64,000 nt of DNA from Enterovibrio coralii (GCF_001559595.1 NZ_LNTY01000025.1:62001-126000); one strand, 5' to 3'; shown: positions 46,401 to 57,108, counted from the stretch's first letter. The notes: generated by a model not told the origin, from the sequence alone. Made by a program: numbers and translations.

Positions 46401-48199
46401 ATGAGGTTTATTGCTGTACTCACCGCATTTGTTCTTACGTTCTCTTTAGACCTTTTGGCTGATGAACGCCAGGAAGTGTATGTCAGCGAAAAGAACTACG
46501 ATGACATGACCTCCGCGGAGCTTACCAAAGCCAAACGCCTTGCCGAGAAAGTAAAAATACGCCCATTGGTTGCCTGCGCCGATCCCGGAAACCTGCCATT
46601 GAGCAGCATGGAAATACCGGGGTTTGATAACCGCATCGCGACCCTGTTAGCTGAAAAAATGGGAACCAGTATGCGCTTTTTTTGGCGCCCTTTTCTCGAA
46701 CGCGGCCTAACACGCGAAACCTTTGCCAATAGAGAATGTGACTTGCTCCTCGGTATGCCTTACGGCTATCAATCTTTGCTTACCACCATGCCGATTTATC
46801 GTTCGACCTACGTGATGGCCTATCCCGAGAGTAAACCCCTCACCATCAACGGCTTGGATGATCCCAAACTTCGCAACATCAAAATCGGCACCTATCAGCA
46901 TTCAGGACTGCGCGAAGCATTAACCCGAAAAGGTGTGGCGGAAAACATCATCGTTCACCCTATCCGGCAAGATACCGACATCAACCCTGACCACCAGCAA
47001 TGGCGACAATTGCTCGAACTGGTATCCGGTGAATTAGATGCTGTCGGCATTTGGGGTCCGTTTGCGGGCTATGCAAAGAAAGTCGAAAACGCGCCGATTG
47101 ATTATTTTCCCGTCAATCTGCTGGAAGACAAAACTCCGCTGGAGTTTTCTCTTGCCATTGGCATGCGTAAAAACGATGTGATTTTAAAATACGCGCTCGA
47201 CAAAGCGATAACCGAGAACGCGCAAGAAATCGCAGACATTTTGACTGAATATGGCGTACCGCTTGTGGCCTGCAGCCAATGTGCTGTGCAGGGAGAACTC
47301 CCCTCGCATGGCAGCTACTACCAAAGCTTTATCAACGAAGCGGAAAGCCGATATCTGGCGCCTTTGCCAAAGTCCAATACACAGCTTGATACCGCACGCG
47401 CCACCGAAGACCAAAAGGTCGATTTGAATAAGCTCAAAGGCTGGCTGGCAGAAGGTGCCGATCTAAACGAAGAGCTTTCAAACGCCGTGCTCGCTGCCGA
47501 TGAAACGCGGATCCGCTACCTGATAGGAGCGGGAGCCGATATCAATCTACGCACCAGTGCGGGGTTCACACTGGCTCATGAAACTGCGAAATACCGCGAT
47601 TCCGACACGCTGGCCATTTTGCTTGAACAAGGTATCGATAAAAACGCCAAAGATGCCGCAGGCTGGACACCACTCATTCATGGTGCGTATCGCAATCATG
47701 TCCCCACAGTGGCGTTGCTCGCCAGCCATAAGGCGGACATAGAAGCCAAAACCAAAAACGGGTATACCGCACTTGGCTTAGCGATTGGCGAGCGAAAATT
47801 CTGGGCGGCAAAAGCTTGATTGAAGCAGGTGCCGATGTGAATGCTCCATCCGGTGAAAAAGGTCTGACACCTTTAATGCTCATTGCCATTCATAAAAAGT
47901 CTGTGCACCGCGAACAACACGTTATTGAAGGGGCGGAGCCCGGTGAAATTGCGAACCTTTTGATTGCCAAAGGCGCAGAGGTGAATGCGACGGACACGGC
48001 CGATGAAACCGCCCTGATGTTTGCAGCTGCGAACAACAATGCCGCCATGATTGGCCTGTTGATTCAAGCGGGGGCCGATCCTCTGGCTGTGGCAAGCGAT
48101 GACAGGGTTGCCCTCGATATCGCCCGAGAAAACCGTCACGACGAGGCGGAAAAAGCACTTCGCCTGTTTACGCCAAGAAAGAAATCGGAGGCTCAATGA
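46401..48199 (+). CDS. Quinoprotein-associated periplasmic binding protein fused to ankyrin repeats, frameshifted
   Basis: The exported protein (signal MRFIAVLTAFVLTFSLDLLA) has an N-terminal amino-acid-type binding-protein fold of about 300 residues. Features such as KIRPLVACADPGNLPLSS and FDNRIATLLAEKMG match the binding proteins linked to quinoprotein dehydrogenases. The C-terminal part, from about residue 345, is a set of ankyrin repeats (IRYLIGAGADINLRTSAGFT, TPLIHGAYRNHVPTVALLAS, NATDTADETALMFAAANNNA). The frame breaks near 47814: one more A in the AAAA run gives WAAKSLIEAGADVN. The corrected length is about 599 residues. The fusion is unusual; the role of the repeats is unknown. Confidence 0.82.
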
Positions 48200-49406
48200 T
48201 GCGCTTCGTTTTCTTTCTCATATTGGCGTTGTTGTTCCCACTGGCGGCATCGGCTGCCGATGCCACCGTGTATTCCATTCTCTACCTGACCAAAGACTAC
48301 AAAACGCCACCACCTCTCTCTTTATTAAAAAAGGAGTGGACGGACGAAGGGCTCAAAGGCGCAGAATTTTCCGCTAAAGACGGCGATCTGGCAGGTCGCC
48401 TATTCAAAAAGTCCTATGTTGTGGTGCCAGCGTATCTCACTGAGAACGAGGCCATCTCGGCGCTTTCTGAGCGAGACTATCTTAGTCAATACCCATTTAT
48501 TGTCGCCGATTTGCATCGTGACGATTTGCTCGCCCTCGCTGTGTTACCAGAGACGCAGCAAACCGTCATTTTCAACATTCGTGAAAAAGACGACACCTTA
48601 AGAACTGACACCTGCCTTCAGAACGTGTTCCATCTTATTCCCAGTCGCGCCATGTATGCCGATGCGTTGGGGCAATACCTCAAATGGAAACGCTGGCAGA
48701 AGTGGTTTTTAGTGCAAGGCAAACAACCCGCTGATCGCTTGTTCGCAACGGCATTAACACGTACCGCAGACCGCTATGGGGCAGATATCGTGGAAACGCG
48801 CGATTACCAGTTTGAAGCGGGGAATCGGCGAATGGAAACAGGCCACCAGCAAATCCAAACGCAAATACCCATGGCAACACAAGGAGCGCCTGATCATGAT
48901 GTGTTAGTCGTCGCGGACGAGAGCGAAGCGTTTGGTCTGTACCTCGGCTATCGCAGCAAATCACCCCGCCCTGTCGTCGGCACTCAAGGCATGTTTCCCA
49001 CGGCTTGGCACCGTTCTTTCGAGCAATACGGTGCGGCGCGTCTGCAAAAAATCTACGAACCTTCGCGGGCAGAGGCATGACCGAAAAGGACTATTTGGCA
49101 TGGCTTGCGGTCAAACAAGTCGTCGCCTTCACGCTGCGCCATCAAGGCTCCTTTACCTATGCCGAAGTACGTCAATACCTGCGAGATCCGTCTTTGAAAT
49201 TGGCGGGCTATAAAGGCCGCCCGATGAACTTTAGACCGTGGAATCAGCAATTACGTCAACCCATCATTCTGACGTCAGAAAGTGCTTTGATTTCCATGTC
49301 ACCTATCGAGGGGTTTCTTCACCCGACCTTCCATACCGATACCTTGGGATACGACGAGCCTGAATCGGCTTGTCGTCTGACTGACAATCAAGGAGAGCTG
49401 TTATGA
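48196..49406 (+). CDS. PQQ-locus ABC-type substrate-binding protein, frameshifted
   Basis: The exported protein (signal VFFLILALLFPLAASA) belongs to the branched-chain-type binding proteins linked to PQQ alcohol dehydrogenases. Landmarks are YLTKDYKTPPPLSLL, RAMYADALGQYLKWKRW and GTQGMFPTAWHRSFEQYGAA. The frame breaks at an A-run near 49053: one more A gives LQKNLRTFAGRGMTEKDYLA, and the C-terminal part (LAGYKGRPMNFRPWNQQLRQ) runs to 49406, for about 403 residues. The ATG overlaps the preceding stop by 4 bases. It is thought to act in signalling or transport for alcohol oxidation; the mechanism is not known. Confidence 0.87.
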
Positions 49407-50376
49407 CCTTTATCAAACGAGTCCTGCTGTACGTTTGTGCCCTAACAACCGCCACGACCTTCCCCGCCGTCGCTGGAAAGCTGTTCATTTCCAACGAGCG
49501 AGATAACACAGTCACTGTGGTTGACAGCAAAACCTTTGAACTGCTCAACACCATAGAAACTGGCCGCCGCCCGAGAGGGCTGATCACCAGTCCTGATGGC
49601 AAATTTATCTACGTTTGTGTTGGCGATGACGATGCCATCGACGTGGTGGATGTGGAAACCATGAAGGTTATCCGTCAGCTTGAGCCCGGCCCGGACCCAG
49701 AGCTATTGGATGTCGACCCAACAGGCAAGCGCATCTACATCGCAACGAGGACGATGCCATGGTGACGGTGTTGGATATCGAAAGTGGCGACAAGCTGGCA
49801 GAAATACTTGTTGGTGTAGAGCCCGAAGGCATGCGTGTTCACCCTAATAACAAAGTGACCGTCGCTACCTCTGAAGAAACCAGCATGGTGCACTTCATCG
49901 ACAACGACACACTAGAGGTCACGGACAACATCTTGATTGATACCCGTCCTCGCCATGCGGAATACACACGCGACGGCAAACACGTTTGGGCGTCATCGGA
50001 AATCGGCGGCACGGTTTCTGTTATCGATGTCGATACACGAGAGTTGGTCAAGAAAATTAACTTCGCCATTCCCGGCATCAAACCGGATCTCATCCAACCT
50101 GTCGGCATGCGCATGAGTAAAGACGGTAAATACGCGTTCGTGGCTTTAGGGCCAGCGAATCGCGTTGCGGTGGTGAACACCAAAAACTTCGACGTCGAAA
50201 ACTACATTCTGGTCGGTCAGCGCCCTTGGCACATGGAAATTCACCCTAATGGTGAGCAACTATATGTCGCAAACGGTCTGACCAATGACATGACAGTCAT
50301 TGATGTTGCCAGCCAGCGCGCAACTGTCTCTGTACCCGTAGGCCGACTTCCTTGGGGTGTGGCTTATGCCGAGTAA
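49403..50376 (+). CDS. YVTN-type beta-propeller protein of the PQQ locus, frameshifted
   Basis: An exported beta-propeller of about 324 residues (signal VLLYVCALTTATTFPAVA). Repeats have the pattern VTVVDSKTFELLNTIETGRR, PRGLITSPDGKFIYV and VVDVETMKVIRQLEPGPDPE. Related proteins are consistently encoded beside quinoprotein dehydrogenases and quinohemoproteins. The frame breaks near 49745: adding one A gives YIANEDDAMVTVLDIES, restoring a canonical blade. The ATG overlaps the preceding gene by 4 bases. Function is probably structural or cofactor-related in the periplasm; it is not an enzyme of known type. Confidence 0.87.
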
Positions 50377-50722
50377 CACTTTCAATACTGGTTTTTTCGC
50401 ACTGGTGTTTCTGCGCGTGCCCCTGTTCGCGCTTGCTGCTGAAAATCCTTGGGCTGAGCCCATTTGGAAGTCTCCGCCCCCACCTGAAAATCCAGATGCC
50501 GAATTCGACGGATTTGACCCTTACGCGTTGGCGATAAAAGCAAAAATCAAAACCGACTGCTCCATTCGTCTTATCTGGCATCGAGACGGGAAACTCTACT
50601 GCTTCAACAGTTTGACGTCGAAAGCCTTCTTTATGGACAACCCCGCTCGCTACATACGTCTGGCTAACCACTTTATAAAAACAACACCCAACATGGAGGT
50701 GAATGATGAGCAAAAACCTTAG
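50366..50722 (+). CDS. Small exported YHS-like protein of the PQQ locus
   Basis: The 118-residue protein has a signal peptide (TGFFALVFLRVPLFALAA) and a Pro-rich linker (IWKSPPPPENPDAE). Its C-terminal half resembles YHS domains (GKLYCFNSLTSKAFFMDNPA). YHS domains often bind metal ions near Cys residues. Its ATG at 50366 lies inside the end of the propeller gene, in another frame, so translation is coupled. It overlaps the following cytochrome gene as well. Small proteins at this position recur in PQQ-linked loci, but a function is not established. Confidence 0.75.
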   Translation: MPSNTFNTGFFALVFLRVPLFALAAENPWAEPIWKSPPPPENPDAEFDGFDPYALAIKAKIKTDCSIRLIWHRDGKLYCFNSLTSKAFFMDNPARYIRLANHFIKTTPNMEVNDEQKP

Positions 50723-51188
50723 TACCATAACGACACTACTGTTTAGTGCAGGTTTATTAGGGCTCTCAGCAACAGCGATTGCAAATGAAGATCCCACACC
50801 ACTTGAGCTGGTTACTGCGAATCCGCAAGGCACTTTGGTCAACCCCTTCGACCCCACAGATCCCGAGATCGCAAAAGAGGGACATCAGATCTTTATGGAA
50901 ACAGGCTGTAATGGATGTCATGGGGGAACAGGTGGCGGCGGAATGGGACCACCTTTATCCAACCAACGCTGGGTGTATGGCGATGAACCAGACACCTTGT
51001 TTCGTCTCGTGACGTTGGGAACCCAGACCCTACAAGAAAATGGCTATTCAAGAATCGCCTCAGAAAAGGTGAAAGCCCCCATGCCACCGCAAGCGTCTGG
51101 TGGCATTGTGATCATCGAATCCTCAGAGCGACTATGGAAAATAATCACTTGGATTCAATCCTTGCATCAAGAGAAGGATAACGGATGA
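50706..51188 (+). CDS. Exported c-type cytochrome
   Basis: The 160-residue protein has a signal peptide (LLFSAGLLGLSATAIA) and one heme-binding motif CNGCH (ETGCNGCHGG). The sixth-ligand Met is probably in KAPMPPQASGG. This is the layout of the cytochromes that accept electrons from PQQ-dependent dehydrogenases in the periplasm, and its position in the locus fits. The second of two adjacent ATGs lies best spaced (6 bases) from GGAGG. It overlaps the YHS-like gene by 17 bases. Confidence 0.88.
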   Translation: MSKNLSTITTLLFSAGLLGLSATAIANEDPTPLELVTANPQGTLVNPFDPTDPEIAKEGHQIFMETGCNGCHGGTGGGGMGPPLSNQRWVYGDEPDTLFRLVTLGTQTLQENGYSRIASEKVKAPMPPQASGGIVIIESSERLWKIITWIQSLHQEKDNG

Positions 51189-51198
51189 GGTAATAGTG

Positions 51199-51912
51199 AT
51201 GCTTAAAGTGGGATATTTCACGGACAATAAACCGTCAAACCAATTCGACCAGAATTGCAGTACCTATCCCGTCTCTTTAGACGGGATATCCGCCCTGATC
51301 ATTGATGATCACCCTATGGTGCGTCAGGGATGTAAGCTTTTGCTTGAGAGCCAAAACATTATCATTGTGGCGGAAGCCGAGAGCGGAGAAGAGGCTTTCC
51401 GGTATCTTAATGAGGTCACGCCTGACATTGCGGTGGTTGACTTGAGTATGGAGAACATGGGGGGACTAGAAGTGATCTCTCGCATGAACATGCGTTACCC
51501 AGAGATTAAGATCATCGTCTTTTCCATGCACGACGACCCCTTTTTCACCCAAAGAGCGTTTAAAAACGGTGCCTCAGGTTACGTGTCAAAATCCAATCCA
51601 CCAGAAACTTTGATTGAAGCTATCGGCCACATCATGACGGGCGGGCAATTTATCAGCCCAGACATCGCGAAAAAACTCGCGTTCGACCAATATTACGAAG
51701 CCACGGCTCATCCGCTAAAACAGTTAACAAGCCGCGAAATCGATATCTTCCATCGTCTGGCGCAAGGGAAAAGCAGCGCACAAATTGCCGAGGACTTGTC
51801 ACTATCGAGAAAGTCCATCTCCAATTACATCGGTGGACTAAAGAAAAAGCTCAATGCTGACTCCACCGCCAACTTGATCAAAATTGCCATCACGACATTT
51901 AAGGAGTCTTGA
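51199..51912 (+). CDS. NarL/LuxR-type response regulator
   Basis: A receiver domain (ALIIDDHPMVRQGCKLLLES, phospho-Asp in IAVVDLSMENMGG, Lys in GYVSKSNPPE) is followed by a LuxR-type helix-turn-helix (LTSREIDIFHRLAQGKSSAQ, IAEDLSLSRKSISNY). About 30 extra residues precede the receiver. It is the probable partner of the NarX-type kinase at 42719-44080, as both close off the PQQ locus at either end. It is similar in design to AgmR/ExaE of Pseudomonas, which activates ethanol oxidation. A GTG one codon earlier is an alternative start. Confidence 0.9.
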   Translation: MLKVGYFTDNKPSNQFDQNCSTYPVSLDGISALIIDDHPMVRQGCKLLLESQNIIIVAEAESGEEAFRYLNEVTPDIAVVDLSMENMGGLEVISRMNMRYPEIKIIVFSMHDDPFFTQRAFKNGASGYVSKSNPPETLIEAIGHIMTGGQFISPDIAKKLAFDQYYEATAHPLKQLTSREIDIFHRLAQGKSSAQIAEDLSLSRKSISNYIGGLKKKLNADSTANLIKIAITTFKES

Positions 51913-52053
51913 GTGACGACAATGCGTCACCAAAAAAACTTACTTCCCTGCGGTGAGTAAAGTGCGGGGAAATAGGTCTTTATAGAAGCGATAAGCGTCT
52001 AGATTTGCATGGCTAGAACCCATGAAGGCTCCAGCCACTGAGCTTTAAAGCAA

Positions 52054-52773
52054 TTAAGGCTGTTGGCGCGTCGCAGTCAGTACAATCTCACGAACGCAGA
52101 CGTTTTGTGGTTGTGCGTATGCATAGCAAACAGCATTGGCAATGTCGTCCGCTGCCAGTACGCCACCCATCTCGTCTTTCCAGCTATCGTAGCCCGCTTT
52201 GATTTCGTCGCTGGTGGTGTGAGACAGCAACTCAGTCTCAACCGCGCCCGGAGCAATGGTGATCACGCGAACGTTCGCGTCTGCCACTTCTTCACGCACG
52301 TTTTCAGAAATTGCGTGTACCGCGAACTTAGTACCACAGTAAGCCGCGTGGTTAGGGAAGGTTTTACGACCCGCTACAGAACTGATGTTGATGATAGTAC
52401 CGCCGTTGCGTGCTTTCATTGGCTCCAACACAGCTTGCATGCCATTAAGAAGGCCAACAACGTTTACGTTGAACATGGTTTGCCATTCTGCGGCGTTTTG
52501 GGTTGCTACGTCACCCAGCAGCATCACACCTGCGTTGTTCACCAGCAGATCTGCTTCACCGTAAAGAGCTTGCGCTTCTTCAATAGCAGCATCAAACGAT
52601 GCTTTGTCCGTCACGTCCACTTTCTTGCACAGTGTGTTTGGCAGGTTCAATGCTTCCAGACGCTCTACACGACGAGCCAACAACAACAAAGGGTGACCTT
52701 GTGCTGATAGTTGTTTTGCGATCGCTTCGCCGATACCTGAACTTGCGCCTGTAATAACTGCTAATTTTTTCAT
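52054..52773 (-). CDS. Short-chain dehydrogenase/reductase
   Basis: The 239-residue classical SDR has the NAD(P) motif ITGASSGIGEAIA, NNAGVM, the catalytic Ser in IINISSVAGRKTF and Y-x-x-x-K in AAYCGTKFAV. The Arg/Asp pattern after the second strand (LARRVERLEALN) suggests NADP. Relatives reduce small aldehydes, ketones or hydroxy acids; the substrate is unknown. It is divergent from a LysR regulator with 98 bases between, a common arrangement that suggests control by that regulator. Confidence 0.92.
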   Translation of the reverse strand: MKKLAVITGASSGIGEAIAKQLSAQGHPLLLLARRVERLEALNLPNTLCKKVDVTDKASFDAAIEEAQALYGEADLLVNNAGVMLLGDVATQNAAEWQTMFNVNVVGLLNGMQAVLEPMKARNGGTIINISSVAGRKTFPNHAAYCGTKFAVHAISENVREEVADANVRVITIAPGAVETELLSHTTSDEIKAGYDSWKDEMGGVLAADDIANAVCYAYAQPQNVCVREIVLTATRQQP

Positions 52774-52871
52774 GTGACACCTCAGTGTTGCGTTTCATCG
52801 TTATTGAGGCTGCATTGTAAATAGGTCATTATTATTGATATATACGTCACAATAGAACTCTGTGTTACCAA

Positions 52872-53798
52872 ATGAACACCAATAGTGATTCTCTTTCTAC
52901 CAACTTGCAGGACATCCGCGCCTTTGTCGCCATTGCTGAGGCAGGCAGTTTTTCTAAAGCGGCAGAAAAACTAAATACCTCACGCGCGCACATGTCCCGG
53001 CAACTCAGTCAATTAGAAGCGCGTCTTGGCGTACAGTTGATTATTCGCACTACACGCTCTCAACGTCTGACCAGTGCAGGCGAAGCCTTCTTTACGCGGT
53101 GTCAGGCTGCCTTAATGCAGATTGATGACGCCATCACGCATGCCAGTACGGATGGCGACCTCATGAAAGGTAGCATCGCGGTGAACTGTGTCGGTGGCAT
53201 CATTGGTGAGACCTTGGTAGGAAATGCGATTCATCAGTTCTGTGCTGAGCATCCAGACATCCACATTGAACTCGACTTTAGTTCTGAACGTGTCGATTTA
53301 GTGCAATCTCGTTTTGACTTGGTGCTCAGGATGGGAGTGCTCGAAGATTCGCGACTTATAGGCCGTGAGATGGGAGAAATCCTTATTGGCACCTATGCTG
53401 CGCCGTCTTACCTCGCCAGGCGCGGTCGACTCACCCACCCTCACCAGCTTCGTGAGCACGACTGTCTCACAGGTTCAGTGACAAAATGGAAGTATGTACC
53501 TACTAACAAGAACGAAAAAACAGTTGAAGTGGAGGTATCCGGTAATCTCCAATGCAAAAATGGACATGTGCTGTATCAGTCAGCATTGAAAGGAAATGGA
53601 ATTTGTCGTTTACCCGATTTGTATTGCCAACAAGCGGTTGTCGACGGCTCGCTGGAGTCAGTGTTTGAGGAATGGAAAGTTGATAAAGTCCCGCTGTATC
53701 TTCTTTATCATAGAGACAGGCATCAGCCAGCAAGACTCAAAGCTCTGATTCAATATTTGATGGTGAAAATCCCGCCACAACTGGTCGCAAAGATATAA
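52872..53798 (+). CDS. LysR-family transcriptional regulator (1)
   Basis: The 308-residue protein has the LysR helix-turn-helix at the N-terminus (FVAIAEAGSFSKAAEKLNTS then RAHMSRQLSQLEARLGVQL) and a substrate-binding-fold effector domain. It belongs to the CrgA/AaeR-like branch by its overall pattern (GRLTHPHQLREHDCLTG). It is divergent from the SDR gene and probably represses or activates it. A terminator follows directly. Confidence 0.92.
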   Translation: MNTNSDSLSTNLQDIRAFVAIAEAGSFSKAAEKLNTSRAHMSRQLSQLEARLGVQLIIRTTRSQRLTSAGEAFFTRCQAALMQIDDAITHASTDGDLMKGSIAVNCVGGIIGETLVGNAIHQFCAEHPDIHIELDFSSERVDLVQSRFDLVLRMGVLEDSRLIGREMGEILIGTYAAPSYLARRGRLTHPHQLREHDCLTGSVTKWKYVPTNKNEKTVEVEVSGNLQCKNGHVLYQSALKGNGICRLPDLYCQQAVVDGSLESVFEEWKVDKVPLYLLYHRDRHQPARLKALIQYLMVKIPPQLVAKI

Positions 53799-53808
53799 AA
53801 AAACGCCC

Positions 53809-53834
53809 TCACGTGTGAGGGCGTTTTGTATCTG
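53809..53834. terminator. Bidirectional terminator between LysR (1) and EamA genes
   Basis: ACGCCCTCAC (53813-53822) pairs with GTGAGGGCGT (53825-53834) with A-run and T-run on either side. It abuts the EamA stop codon. Confidence 0.88.
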
Positions 53835-54775
53835 CTAGGCAGGTTCTGCGACTTCTTCGTTTGCCGCCAATGCCTGTTTTTTGGCTTTGCGCGCTTTATG
53901 CTTTTCACGCCCCGCCAACCAAAGCAGCGGCACGACAATGAGGGTTGTCCCTACCACCATCAAGAAATCTGGTACTTCGCCAAACAACACCAATCCTACG
54001 CCGACAGCACAAACCAAACCGCTGTATTCGGCACTTGCGATCTTGTTACTTTCCGCCGCGCGATACGCCACCACACAGGTTGCGGCATAAACAAGGATAA
54101 AGGCCGTCGAACCACTTGCGCGCAAAAACAGATCCAGACTAAACGGCATACCTTCGTACAGTGCCAGTGCAAACGCGACGGGAATACCTATCAAGTTGTG
54201 CAGCAGCAAAGTTTGCGGCACCGTTTGCTCTCTCGGGATTTTTGGGATCAACAAATTGTTCACCGCCAGTGTGACCGCGACGATCATCGCTGACAGTGCC
54301 GCCCATGAAAACTCGGTGGGTCTTACCAAGATCAATACACCGACAAAACCCACAACCGCTGCCACGATTGATGGCGCAGACAGTTTTTCACGTAAAAAGA
54401 TCGCGGCAAGCGGAAGCATGATCAAGGGTGCTGCATAGAAAATCGCGTTAGCCGTTGCGAGTGGCATCGTCGTCAACGCCACGACGGAGAAAAACACACC
54501 CACCAGCATACGTGTGCGCGCAAGGCATGCCATTTCAAGCCCATGGTTAAGTTCTTCGCCGGTGCCGTTAAACAGAAAGGAAGCAAAATGAGAACGGCAG
54601 AGACTTGGCGAAACAAAGCAAATTGGAAGATGGCCCCGTCCGGTCCGCCTTCCATGGTTTTCACCAAGGCGTCAGAGAAAGTGGCACTAAGGTTTCCAAT
54701 CACCAATAAGGTCATTGCAAACCCAACAGAGATATTACGCACGATAAAAGCTCCAGTTCGCAGCGAAACGATCAA
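53835..54775 (-). CDS. EamA/DMT-family transporter, frameshifted
   Basis: Two frames together form a ten-span EamA transporter of about 312 residues. The first (54775 down to 54473) has GFAMTLLVIGNLSATFSDAL and FRQVSAVLILLPFCL. The second (to 53835) has TTMPLATANAIFYAAPLIML, the end of repeat 1, and a full second repeat ending in a basic tail. The join is near 54518, after LKWHALRAH and before TRMLVGVFFSV. Substrate unknown. It is divergent from the LysR gene at 54861 by 85 bases, which may regulate it. Confidence 0.85.
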
Positions 54776-54860
54776 ACATAGATCACAGAACTTGCATAGT
54801 AGCCGTTGATTACCATGACGTATAATGATGAATATTCGATTTGTATTAGTTTTTTAGATA

Positions 54861-55754
54861 ATGAAACAGCCACCTCTCAGAGCCGTTCAGTACTTCGATA
54901 TGGTTGCCCGCTTAAATAGCTTTTCAAAAGCGGCGGAGGCATTGAACGTCACGCAAAGCGCAGTCAGTCATCAGATCAAATTGCTGGAGGATTTTCTGGG
55001 TGAATCGCTGTTTAGTCGGCAAGGCCGAAATCTCACACTTACACAAGTTGGTCAGCGCTATCACGATGACATCAGCGACCCTCTTCAATCAATCGCGCGC
55101 GCCAGCCATCAGGTGCGAGAAGGCGTATCAGGCGAACTTCGCTTGGCGGTGTTTAGCTCTCTGGCGGTGAAATGGCTGATGCCACAGTTGGCCGAGTTTC
55201 GCCGCATGCATCCAGAAATCGACTTATCACTTGAGATGTTTGCCAACAATTCCGAGCTTTCGGACAAAGTCGCGGACTGCTTCATCCTCGATTTTGAACC
55301 CGGCAGAAACTATCAATACGATTTGCTCTACACCGAGTATCTCTATCCGGTTTGTAGTCATAAGATTTGGCAACAAATTAAAGACAAACCGTTACCCGAT
55401 GCCCTATGGGACTTCCCGTTATTGTCGGTCACATCATTGATGGAAAATGACTGGGCCCAATGGTGCAAACTTGGTGGGTTTAGCCTTCCAAAAAACGTAA
55501 AAATCCATTCGTTCAGCCACATGCTGCTCGCCACTGAAGCCGCTCGATACGAACATGGAATCACCTTTCTCAATCACTATTTCATGAATGAAATCGACCG
55601 CGAACAGTTGGTGCGTATTCCCATGCACGATATGCCAACCGGTGACAGCTTGTATTTTGTCTACAAAAAGCACAGAGCCAAGCAGCCTGATATATTGAAG
55701 CTAGGCCGATGGCTACAACAGATTGCCGCACAAGACGATATGTCTGCAGGCTAA
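54861..55754 (+). CDS. LysR-family transcriptional regulator (2), GcvA-like
   Basis: The 297-residue protein has an N-terminal LysR helix-turn-helix (RAVQYFDMVARLNSFSKAAE then ALNVTQSAVSHQIKLLEDFL) and an effector domain (GELRLAVFSSLAVKWLMPQL, the GcvA-like pattern). It is divergent from the EamA gene, and its stop is directly next to the stop of the deiminase gene on the other strand, so either neighbour may be its target. No operator is evident in the 85-base gap. Confidence 0.92.
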   Translation: MKQPPLRAVQYFDMVARLNSFSKAAEALNVTQSAVSHQIKLLEDFLGESLFSRQGRNLTLTQVGQRYHDDISDPLQSIARASHQVREGVSGELRLAVFSSLAVKWLMPQLAEFRRMHPEIDLSLEMFANNSELSDKVADCFILDFEPGRNYQYDLLYTEYLYPVCSHKIWQQIKDKPLPDALWDFPLLSVTSLMENDWAQWCKLGGFSLPKNVKIHSFSHMLLATEAARYEHGITFLNHYFMNEIDREQLVRIPMHDMPTGDSLYFVYKKHRAKQPDILKLGRWLQQIAAQDDMSAG

Positions 55755-56863
55755 CTAGTTAATTTCGGTGACAGCAAAAGGCTGCTGCTGAGTGGCGCAG
55801 TGAATGCTACCGCCGCCTGCCGCTAGCGCATCAACGTTGAGTGCTTCGACGTTTCTATCTGGAAACAGAGCCTGTACCGTTTCTTGTGCTCGCTTATCTG
55901 CTGCCTTGTCACCAAATTGCTGCATGATCACCGCACCATTACAGACATAAAAACCGACATAACCGGCCGCAAAGTCTGGGTCATCGTATTCTTCACGTAC
56001 ATAGTCTGGCGTCGCAATCGGGAACACATTAAGCGGGCGACCCAAGCGTCGGTGGCGTTTTTTAATATGCTTTCATGCTCACGAGTAAGCGCATATTCGT
56101 AAGAGTCTGGATCGGAGTCGATGCTCACCACAACATTGCCGGGCGTCGTGAAGCGCGCATAAAAGTCGGTATGGCCGTCTGTGATATCGCGGCCTTTAAT
56201 GCCCGGCAACCAGATGATCTTTTCCAAGCCAAGAAGTGGCATCAGCAAATCTTCGAATTGGGCTTTGGACATGCCAGGGTTTCGATTTCGGTTCAAAGTG
56301 CAGCTTTCAGAAATGATCGCCGTCCCAATGCCATCCTCTTCAATGCAGCCGCCTTCCATCACTAAAGACGTATTGATCACTGGTACCTGCGCCAGCTTCG
56401 CGATTTGAGCAGCAACCGTCGCATCTTTCTTGTAAGCCTGTTTCTCACCCCAACCATTGAAGTTGAAATCCACTGCGGCGGTTTGCCCTTTCGCATCAAC
56501 CACGAAAGTAGGTGCAATGTCCCTTGCCCAAAGATCGTTCATGTCACCGACCACCAACTCGACCTTGTCGCCCATCAAGGACTTGGCAAGCGGCAGATCT
56601 TTCTGCCTCACCAACATGGATACTGGCTCATACTTGGCGATGGTTAACGCGATGTTCGCCAAGTCTTTTTGCACTGCAGGCAATAATCGACTGCCCCAGA
56701 TTTGGCGATTTGCCCCGAAAACCATCCATGTTCGCGTGTGCTTTGCCGCTTCATCGGGCATAAACCATCCCTTCGAAAAATTGGTTGAGCCAAATGCATT
56801 GGCAAAAGGCAAAGCCACCGTCAACGCGCCCAATTGCTGTAACAACTGTCGTCTTGAAACCAT
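55755..56863 (-). CDS. Agmatine deiminase-like protein with Tat signal, frameshifted
   Basis: This peptidyl-arginine-deiminase-family protein would hydrolyse agmatine or a similar guanidine. Catalytic motifs are WARDIAPTF, GHTDFYARF (His) and GGGSIHCATQQQP (nucleophile Cys). It starts with a twin-arginine signal (VSRRQLLQQLGALTVALPFA), so the enzyme is exported folded to the periplasm, unlike the cytosolic AguA. The frame breaks near 56043: one more G gives ATDAWGRPLNVFPIATPDYV, the family sequence. The corrected length is about 369 residues. No polyamine genes are adjacent. Confidence 0.88.
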
Positions 56864-57108
56864 TGCACTCGTATTCCTTAATGTGTGATTAGGTAATGTT
56901 TGCCTCAGTCTTACCTAACAGCAACACGCTCTTCGCTTCATCCAGCCGCCAAGCACCTTATAGACGCCTGCCTATACCTAATACGGGTCAAGCATAGGTG
57001 CAAAAAAGCCCTGTATTTCAATGAGGCTGATTCAACGAATCCTAACTAGACTTATTTGTGATACCAGCGTCCGAATATTGAAACGCATAGGACAGGTAAA
57101 GGAGCGCA

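Noticed and set aside
52063..52707. A 214-residue plus-strand frame opposite the SDR gene
   Set aside because: It mirrors the whole SDR gene and has no recognisable protein features.
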